A DNA stretch of 64,000 nucleotides from Lachnospiraceae bacterium. GTDB lineage: Bacteria; Bacillota; Clostridia; Lachnospirales; Lachnospiraceae. The notes under the pieces were generated by a model. It made no database searches. It saw nothing but the letters and a program-made list of their open reading frames with translations, and had not been told where the DNA came from. How positions within the stretch are numbered: the stretch's first letter is position 1; every line of letters begins with the position of its first letter. Made by a program: the position numbers and the translations under genes. Below are positions 43,188-52,421 of the stretch, in pieces. Location: positions 1 to 64,000 of the forward strand of contig JAFZNO010000076.1 of assembly GCA_017552985.1 (NCBI GenBank). The letters run 5' to 3'.

Positions 43188-43886
43188 TTAAATGGAGGGA
43201 ACTAAGTTCTCCACTAATTTTGCGCAATGCTTTGCGGCAGCCTTCTCGAAAGTGGGATAGTCCATCTCGGCACTGTCGTCCGCCTTGTCGGAGATGGCGC
43301 GGATGATCACGAAGGGGATCTGGTTTAAATAGCAGCCATGTGCAATGGCAGCGCCCTCCATCTCTGCACAGTCACCGTGAAAGGTGTTGATCAGGCGCTC
43401 CTTGACTTCTTTCTTTGCGATAAACTGATCGCCGCTGACTACGCGTCCCTTCAGGACGCTAACGTCGGGATTTACTTCCTGACAAACGTCCCAGGCCAAG
43501 TTGACAAGACGCTCGTCTGCCTTAAAGAAGCTCTCTGCCATCTGCGGAACAATGCCGGGGGCATATCCTAAGGGAGATACGTCCATGTCATGATGAACGG
43601 CGTCCACGGAGATGAGAATGTCGCCAATGTCGAGCACGGCATTTAGAGAACCTGCCACGCCGGTGTTGATAACGTGAGTGACGTGGAAGACGTCAGCGAG
43701 AATCTGCACGCAAAGTGCGGCATTCACCTTGCCAATACCGCAACGGACGATCACGACCTGTGCGCCGCTAAGGCTCCCCTGATAAAAATCCATGCCTGCC
43801 CGGCTGGTTACTTTTACGTCCTGGAGCAAAGACTTCAGCTCCTCCACTTCCAATTCCATTGCGCCAATGATTCCAATCATTTTCAC
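43188..43886 (-). CDS. mtnN: 5'-methylthioadenosine/S-adenosylhomocysteine nucleosidase
   Basis: A 232-aa enzyme that cleaves adenine from MTA and SAH. The start IGIIGAMELEVEEL carries the conserved Glu; VINTGVAGSL, the loop SGDQFIAKKE, CAEMEGAAIAH (ribose-binding Met-Glu) and IRAISDKAD with the catalytic Asp are all present. The start is GTG at 43886, placed 7 bp after GAAAGGA; the ATG six bases later has poor spacing. It follows luxS by 44 bp on the same strand, so SAH goes to S-ribosylhomocysteine and then to homocysteine. Confidence 0.95.
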   Translation of the reverse strand: MKMIGIIGAMELEVEELKSLLQDVKVTSRAGMDFYQGSLSGAQVVIVRCGIGKVNAALCVQILADVFHVTHVINTGVAGSLNAVLDIGDILISVDAVHHDMDVSPLGYAPGIVPQMAESFFKADERLVNLAWDVCQEVNPDVSVLKGRVVSGDQFIAKKEVKERLINTFHGDCAEMEGAAIAHGCYLNQIPFVIIRAISDKADDSAEMDYPTFEKAAAKHCAKLVENLVPSI

Positions 43887-43930
43887 GTAACAATCCTTTC
43901 TTAATAAATTAAATTGAGAATTTTATATGA

Positions 43931-44410
43931 TCAAACGGGATAGACAAGGCGATCCTCGGTGATGCCATAGAGCACGTTCTCCAGATAGCGCTTTGCGAGG
44001 AAATTCGCCATGCCCAAATTCATGTCCAGATAATTGCCGCAGTCCATGGGGGACGCGCCGGGAACCTCGCCTTGGAAGTCGCGGATGAACTCGAAGGTCT
44101 CCGTGATCAGGGGAACGATCTCTTTGGAATCCAGGTCACCTGCCAGCAGGAGATAAAACCCCGTGCGGCAACCCATGGGACCGAAATAGATGATCTTGTC
44201 CTTGTAAGTGGGATGGTTTCTCAAGAAAGTAGCGCCCAGGTGCTCGATGGTATGGATCTCGGCGGTATTCATGACGGGCTCTTCGTTGGGGCTGGTCATT
44301 CTCAGGTCAAACGTGGTGATGGTCTCCGCACCCACCTTATCCTTGCGGGATACGTAAATGCCGGGCTGGAGTTTGATATGATTAACGGTAAAGCTGGCGA
44401 TTTTTTCCAT
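43931..44410 (-). CDS. luxS: S-ribosylhomocysteine lyase
   Basis: A 159-aa metalloenzyme that splits S-ribosylhomocysteine to homocysteine and DPD, the precursor of autoinducer-2. The metal site His53-x-x-x-His57 is in HTIEHLGA and the third ligand Cys in MDCGNYLDMNLG; the catalytic Cys81 is in GPMGCRTGFYL. Start ATG at 44410 with AAGGAGA 8 bp before; an upstream in-frame start at 44503 is not used. A minus-strand promoter TTGCAA (44503-44498), 16 bp, TATACT (44481-44476) drives luxS-mtnN. Confidence 0.96.
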   Translation of the reverse strand: MEKIASFTVNHIKLQPGIYVSRKDKVGAETITTFDLRMTSPNEEPVMNTAEIHTIEHLGATFLRNHPTYKDKIIYFGPMGCRTGFYLLLAGDLDSKEIVPLITETFEFIRDFQGEVPGASPMDCGNYLDMNLGMANFLAKRYLENVLYGITEDRLVYPV

Positions 44411-44475
44411 GGCTTTTGTCTCCTTATTAAAGATTGTGCATTTATTTTTATACGTCTGTTGCATCATTAAAATAC

Positions 44476-44503
44476 AGTATACACAATTTGAAGGATTTTG
44501 CAA
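44476..44503 (-). promoter_or_regulatory. Promoter of luxS-mtnN
   Basis: TTGCAA and TATACT, 16 bp apart on the minus strand, end 65 bp before the luxS start. Confidence 0.6.
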
Positions 44504-44525
44504 AGGAGAAAAAATATCGGAAAAT

Positions 44526-44555
44526 TTGACAATTCCCGCCCTTTGGTGCTAATGT
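44526..44555 (+). promoter_or_regulatory. Promoter of the DUF3048 lipoprotein gene
   Basis: TTGACA (44526-44531), 18 bp, TAATGT (44550-44555), followed by TATATATG. It is back to back with the luxS promoter. Confidence 0.55.
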
Positions 44556-44612
44556 ATATATGATGTGTTACTATGCGCAATTGCTTTTATTATGAAAAGA
44601 GGGTATATATTC

Positions 44613-46034
44613 ATGAAAAAAGGCGTGATTTTGCTGGCGCTGGTATTGATCCTCTGCCTTGCCGGATGTAGTATTTTGCCGGAAGGTTCCCCCATTCTGA
44701 TGGATGGTGAGGAGACAGAAACAAAAGGGCCGGCAAAAAACAAAGATACCACGGAGGAGTCGTCCGGCTCGGAAGAAGAGCCGACGGATGAGGCGACTCC
44801 GGAACCGACTCCGGCGCCTACACCGAGAGAGCCCCAAAAAGCAAAGTTCTTTGGTGAAGCGGAAGGCAGTTGGGTAGAATTGCCAGAGGGCGGCGAAGCG
44901 GAACCTATCCGGGAGCGAGTTGTCAAGGACAAAGAGATCGAACCAGATGACGAAGATCCGGAATTGGCAACGGAAGAACCGGTTGATCAGAGGGTGCTCG
45001 AGGACGGAGAGGGAACCCCTAAGGTGATGCAGAGTTATCTCACGGGCGAATGGAAGGACGTAGACATTGTCAATCGCAGAAGCCTTGCGGTGATGTTTCC
45101 CAATGCCTATCGCGCGGGCGGAAGCAACAATTCCCCCATCTTGCAGTTGTACGGAATATCCAGGGCCGGCATCATTTATGAGGCTCCCGTCGAGGGAAGA
45201 ATCACGGCGCTGATGGGAATTTTCGAGGAGTATGACCAGCTGGAGAGACTCGGACCCATCGCAAATGCCCGGGACTATTTCATCTATGACGCCATGTCCT
45301 TTGATTCCATTTACGTGAGCTGGGGAATGGCGAGAGCCTTTACGGAAGCATTGATCAATTCCGACAGAATTGATGACGTAAGTGCACCTACGGCTGGAAT
45401 CGCAAAGGGATACGATGACGCATTCTTTAGGGATGAAGACATTATTCCTGACGCGAGCAAGGATTATAATGGATACTTCGACTTGACGATACTGAAGGAA
45501 GCGCTTGAAGATTACGGGTACGCCACGGAATATCGTGACACCTTTGAGCAGGGCTTCCTCTTCGCGAATGATAAGCTTGCAACCTATAAGGATTATCCCA
45601 GCGTGACCAAGATCTGGCCCGGAGGAAAGGGCAAGAATGCCGGCGGATACGGCAATTATGCAGACAAGAATCCTCACTTTGAGTATGACGAGGAGAGACA
45701 TCTGTATTACCGTTACCAGTATGGTGAGCCGCTGTCAGATTCCATGAATAACAAAAAGATCGCCGTGACCAACGTGGTGTTTAAGATCTGTCATGGTGAG
45801 GAGAGAACGCCCGATCAGCCGAAACTGGATTACCTGGCATACAGAGTTCACGGACAGGACGAGTGCATCGTCTTTACGAACGGTAAGATGATCAGGGGAA
45901 CCTGGGTGAAATCCAGCGACCAAAGCGCGGATTACCTCTATGATGAAAATGGTAATGAGATCGTACTGAACCAGGGAAAGACCTGGGTATGCCTGATCTG
46001 GCAGGAATTTAGCCAGTACATGACGTTTGAATAA
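44613..46034 (+). CDS. DUF3048 domain lipoprotein (YerB-like)
   Basis: A 473-aa exported lipoprotein. Signal peptide with lipobox LCLAGC; then an acidic P/E/T-rich linker (~25-85). The DUF3048 N-terminal domain (~150-290) has VMFPNAYRAGGSNNSPILQL and ARDYFIYDAMSFDSIYVSW-type motifs, and the C-terminal domain (~330-470) ends in WVCLIWQEFSQYM. The function is unknown, but it is probably cell-surface. I used the ATG at 44613 (AGAGGG upstream); starts at 44565 and 44592 would spoil the signal peptide. Confidence 0.85.
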   Translation: MKKGVILLALVLILCLAGCSILPEGSPILMDGEETETKGPAKNKDTTEESSGSEEEPTDEATPEPTPAPTPREPQKAKFFGEAEGSWVELPEGGEAEPIRERVVKDKEIEPDDEDPELATEEPVDQRVLEDGEGTPKVMQSYLTGEWKDVDIVNRRSLAVMFPNAYRAGGSNNSPILQLYGISRAGIIYEAPVEGRITALMGIFEEYDQLERLGPIANARDYFIYDAMSFDSIYVSWGMARAFTEALINSDRIDDVSAPTAGIAKGYDDAFFRDEDIIPDASKDYNGYFDLTILKEALEDYGYATEYRDTFEQGFLFANDKLATYKDYPSVTKIWPGGKGKNAGGYGNYADKNPHFEYDEERHLYYRYQYGEPLSDSMNNKKIAVTNVVFKICHGEERTPDQPKLDYLAYRVHGQDECIVFTNGKMIRGTWVKSSDQSADYLYDENGNEIVLNQGKTWVCLIWQEFSQYMTFE

Positions 46035-46038
46035 AAAA

Positions 46039-46066
46039 TTGGGTCAGGGGACGTCTCCTGACCCAA
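46039..46066. terminator. Palindromic hairpin between convergent genes
   Basis: TTGGGTCAGG pairs with CCTGACCCAA, extended through the GGACGTCT centre. On the minus strand a T6 run follows, so it terminates the GGDEF gene; it may also stop the DUF3048 gene. Its arm resembles the tips of the 276-nt fold-back element. Confidence 0.75.
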
Positions 46067-46070
46067 AACT

Positions 46071-47969
46071 TTACCGGAGGCTTTCGCCTCTGTTTTTTTT
46101 GTTCTCAAGCTTGTTATGATACATGAAGCTGTCTGCAACCTTGACAAAGTCATCCAGGGTTTCCGCGTCCTTGGGAACGTCGAAATAATAACCTTGGCTG
46201 GCGTGAATCTCATAAGGCTTTTTCTTTGAAGCGTTAAAGGTTTCCAGTTCCTTCTCGATCGCGGCCATGCATTTTGCGCCTGTCTTTTCGTCCAAATCCT
46301 TCGCCACGACGTAATATTCATCACCGCCGGTGCGGGCATAGACGTATTGATCGCCGCAACAGCTGGAAATGATGGAGGCAACGCGCTTGAGGGCATAGTC
46401 GCCTTCCACGTGCCCGAATTCATCATTGATCAGCTTTAGGTTGTCCATGTCCATGACGGCAACAAATACAGGCTTGTGAACGGCCTTAGCCGCGTCAAAG
46501 GTCTGACCGCCATAGTTTGTAAAGGCAGTCCGGTTATAAAGACCCGTCAGGGAGTCATGCATGGATGCGGCCTTAAGCTCGTCGATCATGCTTTGCATCT
46601 TTGCGTGCGTCAAGGTCTTGTATATGTTGTTTCCAACGATGACGTCGAACTGAAAGTACGTTATGCCGGCCGAATGATCCTCCTCAAACCGGAAGGCTTC
46701 GTATCCAAGGCAATAATCCATAAAATGCAGCGGAATAAAAAACCATGCCTGCGGCTCAGGTCCCGTAAGCTCCTGGGGAAGTAAATCCTTTTTGTTATAC
46801 GGCAGGCGGGCGTCCGGGATCATTTGTCCATCCTTGTATGCAACCCGCACCTCCATGTTGTTGGCATAGTCGAGCATCTTGTGATCGCTGGACATGTCCT
46901 TATTGAGGCAGATCGCATAGCTGCGCAGATGCGAAAAATGATTCAAATATTCGGATAGTACGCTGGAGATGCCTTCCATGTCAGAGAATTCCGTCAGCTG
47001 AGCCGACATGTAACTGAATACGACGCTCAGGTGACTGCCGTTTTGAAGATTTTCATATTCATCGCGTCGGGTCGTCATCAGCTTTAAGTTGTGTCCCTTT
47101 AGGCACCCGCAGGATTCCCTGAGGCAAAGCCGTGACTTCAAGTGGAGAATTTCCGGCTTGGAATAATCGTCTTGCTGTTCATCGATCAGTTCAATGCTTT
47201 TCTTGCCCATCTCTTCCAGCTGCGCTTCCGCGGTCGTGATGGAAGGGGAGAAGGAGAGGGCAAAATCCAATCCGTCATATCCGCAGACGATCACGTCATT
47301 CGGAACGCGATATCCGCGATGGATCAACTCACTGGCCACTGCCAGCGCCATGTGATCGTTGGCGCAAATGATGGCGTCAGGCTTTTCGGGCCCGGCCAGG
47401 AACTGATCGCAGGCGGCAGGCCCCATAAACTTCCAAAAGTCCCCGTAAAAGATCTGATCATCCTCCACGGGAAGCTGATACTCCTTCATGATGGCCAGAA
47501 AACCGTTCAGGCGCTCTACGGCATCAAAGTGATCCTTGGGTCCCGTCATAAAACAGATCCGTTTTGCCTTGTGATGATCGATCACGTGGCGGATCACGTT
47601 CTCCATGCAGGTGGCATTATCCACCAAAATGGTGTTGACGCCGGGAATGGTCATGCGGATGCTCACGATGGGACAATGGCTGCGACTCTTCACGATGTCG
47701 ACAACCTTCTGGATGTTTTCCTTCCGGTCCATCGTGTCCAGGATCAGAATGGCGCCGGCCAGCTCTTCATAGGGAGGAAGATGAAAGATCTGCATGTCGC
47801 CCGTGCAGAAAAGTTCGCTCTGGCCATAGCTTCCCTGAGACGAAAAAAGGGCAACGTTATACCCCTTTGCCCTGGCCTCACGGATGATGCCATCGCAAAC
47901 CTTGTGCTGAACTTCATTTGACATGTTTTCGGCGAATACGCCGATGGTCTTTCTGCCGTTATGAAACAT
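46071..47969 (-). CDS. Periplasmic-binding-fold sensor fused to GGDEF diguanylate cyclase
   Basis: A 632-aa cytoplasmic protein. Residues ~1-290 are a LacI-type ligand-binding domain (TIGVFAENMSNEVQHKVCDG, quoted in part, and VIVCGYDGLDFALSFSPSITT) without the usual DNA-binding helix-turn-helix. A linker domain (~300-460) follows. The GGDEF domain (~465-620) has SLTGLYNRTAF, DMDNLKLINDEFGH and the active-site variant GGDEY (~546-550). It probably makes cyclic di-GMP in response to a sugar or nucleoside ligand. No RxxD inhibitory site precedes GGDEY. No membrane helix is seen. Confidence 0.88.
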   Translation of the reverse strand: MFHNGRKTIGVFAENMSNEVQHKVCDGIIREARAKGYNVALFSSQGSYGQSELFCTGDMQIFHLPPYEELAGAILILDTMDRKENIQKVVDIVKSRSHCPIVSIRMTIPGVNTILVDNATCMENVIRHVIDHHKAKRICFMTGPKDHFDAVERLNGFLAIMKEYQLPVEDDQIFYGDFWKFMGPAACDQFLAGPEKPDAIICANDHMALAVASELIHRGYRVPNDVIVCGYDGLDFALSFSPSITTAEAQLEEMGKKSIELIDEQQDDYSKPEILHLKSRLCLRESCGCLKGHNLKLMTTRRDEYENLQNGSHLSVVFSYMSAQLTEFSDMEGISSVLSEYLNHFSHLRSYAICLNKDMSSDHKMLDYANNMEVRVAYKDGQMIPDARLPYNKKDLLPQELTGPEPQAWFFIPLHFMDYCLGYEAFRFEEDHSAGITYFQFDVIVGNNIYKTLTHAKMQSMIDELKAASMHDSLTGLYNRTAFTNYGGQTFDAAKAVHKPVFVAVMDMDNLKLINDEFGHVEGDYALKRVASIISSCCGDQYVYARTGGDEYYVVAKDLDEKTGAKCMAAIEKELETFNASKKKPYEIHASQGYYFDVPKDAETLDDFVKVADSFMYHNKLENKKNRGESLR

Positions 47970-47990
47970 GGCGCTCCTCCTGCCACGCTA

Positions 47991-48338
47991 TTATTTCTCT
48001 TCTTTTGGCGCGAGTGCCTTCTTCTCGTTTTTGATCTCCCAGTGGATCAAGAACGTGAGGGCGGCCCTCAAGGTGATGATGGCTCCAAGGATTCCCAATT
48101 CAGCCCATTCCCTGACGACCACGGTTCGGAGAACCTCGCCGCCAAGCTTGAATTCCAAGGCAAGGGCGATGCCCTGTGCAAGGCGGAGCCTGATGGAATC
48201 ATCTTTTTTGATCCAAAAAATAAAGCATTTGACTGCCGTAAACACGAGAATGCAAATGCCAAAAAATTCAAGCAGCAAAGTGGAAAACTCCACCACGTAA
48301 CGCAGCACGCATTCAGCATTTTGATACAGATCCTCCAT
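47991..48338 (-). CDS. DUF1622-like membrane protein
   Basis: A 115-aa protein with three hydrophobic helices (~15-45, ~55-80 partly amphipathic, ~80-100). The motif RLRLAQGIALALEFKLGGE is characteristic of DUF1622, function unknown. AAGGAGGT precedes the ATG. It lies 21 bp before the GGDEF gene on the same strand and is likely co-transcribed with it. Confidence 0.85.
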   Translation of the reverse strand: MEDLYQNAECVLRYVVEFSTLLLEFFGICILVFTAVKCFIFWIKKDDSIRLRLAQGIALALEFKLGGEVLRTVVVREWAELGILGAIITLRAALTFLIHWEIKNEKKALAPKEEK

Positions 48339-48503
48339 GGGCTACACCTCCTTCTCTTCTAGTATTATATATGGATTGACGGAAAATTTCAATCCAGACG
48401 GGGAAGAAACCTCTTTTTTCCTTAGCGGAATCATGTTAAAATGGTTTCACGAGATCGGATCACCTTGGCATCCGTAATGACGGAGCGGAAAGGCGCGAAC
48501 GAC

Positions 48504-49700
48504 ATGTATAAGATCAAGAGCGATCAGGAAGAAAACACCATACTGTTACCGGCGACGCTGGACGCACATTTTCCTTTGCTGAAGTACATGTTTTGGAGCA
48601 AGGGCTATTGCGTCGTGCCTTTGGATGAGAGCGATGAATTTGAGATCAAGTCGGAGGGCATGAAATATGCGAATCATGACATCTGTTTCCCGTTCATCTT
48701 AATGACGGGACAGGTGGTCAGGGCGCTCAAGACGGGTAAGTATGATCCCAAGAAGACTTTTATCCTGATGCCTACGGCGGGAGACGCGTGCAGGGGAGCG
48801 TGCTACATCGGTTTGATGAGGCGATCCCTAATGAAGGCGGGTTACGACGACGTAAGGGTTCTGACCATCAACGTCAGGCACGTGGAGGACGAGATTTCCC
48901 TCAAGATCAATTTCGATACCGCCATCCGGGGCCTGTTTGGCCTGTTCTACGGAGACATTCTCATGCTGCTCTCGAATCAGGTCCGGCCATATGAAGTGAA
49001 TAAGGGCGAGACGGACGCGCTGTATCAAAAATGGGTGGAGGAACTTTCCCGGGATCTGCGGCTCGGTAAGAATCTCACCCTCGGAAAGATGAAGAAGAAT
49101 TTCGAGAGGATTGCCGAGTCCTTTGAGAAGATCGAGAGAGACGGCAAGCAGCGAAAGGTCGTGGGGATCGTGGCGGAGTTCTACGTAAAATACTGCGCGC
49201 TGGGAAACTGGGACGTCATCAAGTATCTGGAGGAGAATGGCTGCGAGGCTTTTGTGAACGGCGCTTCCTGGTATGCGCTTTACTACGTCGACTCCCACAA
49301 GCCGGATAAGTTCAATCTGGAGAGGGCGGGCTTCGAAGTCGTTAAAAAGATTTTAGTTCACGCCCAGGAGACCATGAGAAGCGTGATGGCGCGTCATGGG
49401 TTCAAGACCCTTAGCGCATATGACGTCATGGACAAGAACTCCCGGGAGCAGATCTCCCACAATTTCCTGATCGGAGATGGATGGCTCCTTGGCGCTGAGG
49501 TGGTGGATTACGTTCATAATGGCGTAAATAAGGTCCTCTGCATTGCGCCCTTCGGGTGCATGCCGAACGTCTGCGAGGGAAGGGGGCTGTACCCTTACCT
49601 GAAACGCCAATATCCGGAGGCTTCCATCGTGGTGGTGGAGACTGACATGAGTGGATCGAAATTAAATTATTATAACCGGATACAGTTGCTGATAAATTAG
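48504..49700 (+). CDS. 2-hydroxyacyl-CoA dehydratase-like (HgdB/C family) protein
   Basis: A 398-aa protein. NHDICFPFILMTGQVVRALK and GDACRGACYIGLMRRS carry cysteines in the positions seen in 2-hydroxyglutaryl-CoA dehydratase subunits and their activator relatives; APFGCMPNVCEGRGL near the end supplies further cysteines for an iron-sulfur cluster. Stand-alone members are common in anaerobic Clostridia and mostly uncharacterised. The start is uncertain: 48504 gives the best N terminus, but the frame is open from 48441 and the ribosome site is weak. Confidence 0.8.
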   Translation: MYKIKSDQEENTILLPATLDAHFPLLKYMFWSKGYCVVPLDESDEFEIKSEGMKYANHDICFPFILMTGQVVRALKTGKYDPKKTFILMPTAGDACRGACYIGLMRRSLMKAGYDDVRVLTINVRHVEDEISLKINFDTAIRGLFGLFYGDILMLLSNQVRPYEVNKGETDALYQKWVEELSRDLRLGKNLTLGKMKKNFERIAESFEKIERDGKQRKVVGIVAEFYVKYCALGNWDVIKYLEENGCEAFVNGASWYALYYVDSHKPDKFNLERAGFEVVKKILVHAQETMRSVMARHGFKTLSAYDVMDKNSREQISHNFLIGDGWLLGAEVVDYVHNGVNKVLCIAPFGCMPNVCEGRGLYPYLKRQYPEASIVVVETDMSGSKLNYYNRIQLLIN

Positions 49701-49737
49701 AACGTAAATATAGACTTATTAGTTACGGAGGATTGCT

Positions 49738-50520
49738 TTGAACGGGGAAAATGCCATGACGCAGGGGATCAGCAGAAATTTGCTAAAGCTGATCGCCATC
49801 ATAACCATCACGATCGGACATTTCTTTTTGTATACGTTTACGACCTTTCGGGCATTCGGTTTGGGCAAGCCCTGGATTGGGATTGCGTGCTACGTTTGCT
49901 TTGTTGGACCGCCGATTTTTATGTTTTTTATTTCGGAAGGGTTTCAGTACACAAGCTCAAAAATAAGATACGGAAAGCGCCTTTTGATCTTTGCACTCAT
50001 TACGCAGGTTGCGCATGCCGTCACGGCGGATTCCCAATTGGGTTTTAGCTTCAAGACCTTCTTTTTTGAGTGGAACGTTTTCTTTACCCTGCTGTTTGGA
50101 TTTATTGACTTGTGCATTTTGACGTCGGAGAAAAAGTGGATCGTCAAGATCACGGGCGTGCTTGCGGTGCTGACGCTTTCTTATCTGATGAACACGGAAT
50201 GGTGGGTGTTTGGACAACTGATCATCATCGCTTACTATTATCTTAGGAAGAACCGCGTATTGAAATTTATTGTCGTGTCGCTGCTGATATACTTTATGTT
50301 CGTTTTCAGCGACTGCAATTTTGGGGGAGACTTCGTCGTTTGTTTTTATACCCGCGGCATGCGTTATTACATGCCCTTCTCCGTGATCGGCGTCGCCCTG
50401 CCGTCCTTCTTTTATAAGGGAAGAAACGGCAAAAAGAGCAAATTCCTGCAGTACTTCTTCTATGTCTTTTATCCCTTGCACCTCCTGCTGATCGATGCGT
50501 CGATGTTGCTGGCGGGCTAA
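49738..50520 (+). CDS. TraX-family membrane protein
   Basis: A 260-aa protein with about eight helices. ITITIGHFFLYTF, GPPIFMFFISEGFQYTSS, TEWWVFGQLIIIAYYYLRK and YPLHLLLID match TraX, which acetylates pilin in F plasmids. Chromosomal copies in Firmicutes have no pilus genes and probably acylate another envelope substrate. The start is TTG at 49738 with CGGAGGA 6-7 bp upstream. Confidence 0.85.
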   Translation: MNGENAMTQGISRNLLKLIAIITITIGHFFLYTFTTFRAFGLGKPWIGIACYVCFVGPPIFMFFISEGFQYTSSKIRYGKRLLIFALITQVAHAVTADSQLGFSFKTFFFEWNVFFTLLFGFIDLCILTSEKKWIVKITGVLAVLTLSYLMNTEWWVFGQLIIIAYYYLRKNRVLKFIVVSLLIYFMFVFSDCNFGGDFVVCFYTRGMRYYMPFSVIGVALPSFFYKGRNGKKSKFLQYFFYVFYPLHLLLIDASMLLAG

Positions 50521-50547
50521 AGAAAATAAGAATTCCAAACGTCAGGC

Positions 50548-50578
50548 TGTCAGCCCATTTCGGGCTGGCAGTTTTTTA
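50548..50578 (+). terminator. Intrinsic terminator
   Basis: CTGTCAGCCC and GGGCTGGCAG form a 10-bp stem with a 5-nt loop, followed by TTTTTTAT. Confidence 0.9.
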
Positions 50579-50668
50579 TAAAAAAATAAATTAAGGATAC
50601 GTTAAGGAAAACGTAAAACATGGGAAAGAATCGGGCGGTATCATGTTGTCAAAAGGAGGCGAAAGAAT

Positions 50669-51586
50669 ATGTCTGAATACATACTGGAAACTTTTGGCCT
50701 GACAAAGCAATATGGTTCATTTACCGCTGTCAGGGACGTTAACCTTCACGTTGAAAAGAAGGATATTTATGGATTTGTAGGAAAGAACGGAGCCGGAAAG
50801 AGTACTTGCATGAAAATGATCTCCGGACTTAGTCATCCAACGGCAGGACAGATTTCCATGTTTGGTTGCCGCGGCAGTGAAAAGGAATTAAATCAAAAAG
50901 GTGCATTTGCGAGAGTGGGCGCTCTGATCGAGTCGCCGGCGTTTTATCCGAATTTGTCTGGTTACGATAACGTAGAGTTGATCGCCAAGGGCATCGGCGG
51001 CGTGACAAAAAAAGATATTGACGAAACACTTGAGATCGTTGGGCTGACGCAGGCGGCCAAGCGCAAGACCAAGGGATATTCCTTTGGCATGAAGCAAAGG
51101 CTTGGGATTGGCATTGCACTATTGACGCATCCGGAGTTCCTGATTTTGGATGAACCGATCAATGGTTTGGATCCACAGGGAATCGCAGAGATCAGGGAGC
51201 TTGTCCACAGACTCGTGGATGAGAAGAACGTAAGCGTCATGATATCATCCCACATCCTTGGGGAACTCGAAAAGATCGCAAAGAGAATCGGAATCATTCA
51301 CAAAGGCAAGCTTCTTTGCGAGTTTAACAAGGAAGATTTCCTAAGAGAACACAACGGCAGTATCGTATTGGAAACACCGGATGCCAAGAAGGCAATCGAC
51401 TACGTGCGGGAACAGCCGGGAAGCGGGTACGTCGTAAACGAAGAAAGGCAGATCATCATTTCAAACTGTCAGCTTCCCATGGGATCCCTGATCCGCGAGT
51501 TGGTACTCCGCGACGTCTATATTCATCGGATTACGGAAAAGCAGCTTTCGCTGGAACAATACTATTTTGAATTGACAAACGGTTGA
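50669..51586 (+). CDS. ABC transporter ATP-binding protein, BcrA-like
   Basis: A 305-aa ATPase. Walker A GKNGAGKSTCM, signature GYSFGMKQRLGIG, Walker B FLILDEPINGLDP and switch His SSHILGELEKIA. The FGMKQRL signature and an ~85-residue C-terminal extension are typical of bacitracin/lantibiotic self-protection ATPases (BcrA). It overlaps the permease gene region by 4 bp of open frame and starts a three-gene run. AAAGGAGG precedes the ATG. Confidence 0.9.
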   Translation: MSEYILETFGLTKQYGSFTAVRDVNLHVEKKDIYGFVGKNGAGKSTCMKMISGLSHPTAGQISMFGCRGSEKELNQKGAFARVGALIESPAFYPNLSGYDNVELIAKGIGGVTKKDIDETLEIVGLTQAAKRKTKGYSFGMKQRLGIGIALLTHPEFLILDEPINGLDPQGIAEIRELVHRLVDEKNVSVMISSHILGELEKIAKRIGIIHKGKLLCEFNKEDFLREHNGSIVLETPDAKKAIDYVREQPGSGYVVNEERQIIISNCQLPMGSLIRELVLRDVYIHRITEKQLSLEQYYFELTNG

Positions 51587-51600
51587 TCGGAGGTATGAAT

Positions 51601-52383
51601 ATGTTAGCTAAATTGATAAACATGAACCTGTTTCGGATGCGCCGTTCCGCTTCGACTTACGTAACCATTGGCGCATATGCCGCATTTCTTGTCATGGTAT
51701 TTACGGTTATGCTTGGTTCACGGATGATCTCAAGCGGGAATGCCGAGTTCGCGGAGGTTTCTCAAAACGTAACGACCGGCGGATTGTTTCAATACGTGAT
51801 CGGAGGTGACGTGCTCTGCATGTTTGTGGCGATTGCCACGACCGTGTTCCTGCACGGGGAAATCTCAAATGGCAATCTGAAGAATATTTATGGCAAGGTT
51901 TCACGGAAATACTTGTTGGTACTATCTAAGACCGCAGTCATCCTTCCGGTCATTCTGGCCTTTACGGGGATTGCTTTGGGTGCTTCCGTGATCGCAGGTC
52001 TGATCTATTCTCCGCATTGCATCAGTTTTGGAGATCAAGGCTGGAACTTGACGTGTTTTACGCTTACGCACGTTGTTCTGCTGCTGGCTGCAGCTTCTCT
52101 TGCGGTTTGCGTGAACGTAATCACGAACAGTACGATGGTAACGCTGATCGCGAGCTTTTTGTTCTGCCAATTCGGCATTGCCGTCACGGGTACCGTTACT
52201 GAGTGGATTCACGGATTCAGCAAATTTACGCTCTCGGATTACACGTTGCTTGGAAACTTATATGCCATCACGCCGGATTCCACCGGCATGGAGTGCTTAC
52301 GTGCTTCGATTGTGGCGATTGCCGTTATCGCAGTAACCACGTTCATAAGCACTTGCGTTCTTGAGCGCCGTGACGTCAAGTGA
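51601..52383 (+). CDS. ABC-2 family permease, BcrB-like
   Basis: A 260-aa membrane protein with six helices (~18-40, ~62-85, ~100-130, ~148-170, ~175-200, ~235-255), the partner of the preceding ATPase. I chose ATG 51601, 7 bp behind GGAGGT; the in-frame ATG at 51595 is too close to that site. Probably exports a peptide or lipid-linked agent; the substrate is unknown. Confidence 0.82.
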   Translation: MLAKLINMNLFRMRRSASTYVTIGAYAAFLVMVFTVMLGSRMISSGNAEFAEVSQNVTTGGLFQYVIGGDVLCMFVAIATTVFLHGEISNGNLKNIYGKVSRKYLLVLSKTAVILPVILAFTGIALGASVIAGLIYSPHCISFGDQGWNLTCFTLTHVVLLLAAASLAVCVNVITNSTMVTLIASFLFCQFGIAVTGTVTEWIHGFSKFTLSDYTLLGNLYAITPDSTGMECLRASIVAIAVIAVTTFISTCVLERRDVK

Positions 52384-52421
52384 TTCAAAATTGGAGAAAT
52401 AAGCGAAAGGAAAGGATTACA

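Noticed and set aside
44571-45701. 376-aa minus-strand open frame over the DUF3048 lipoprotein
   Set aside because: Shadow of the plus-strand gene, which has signal peptide, lipobox and domain motifs.
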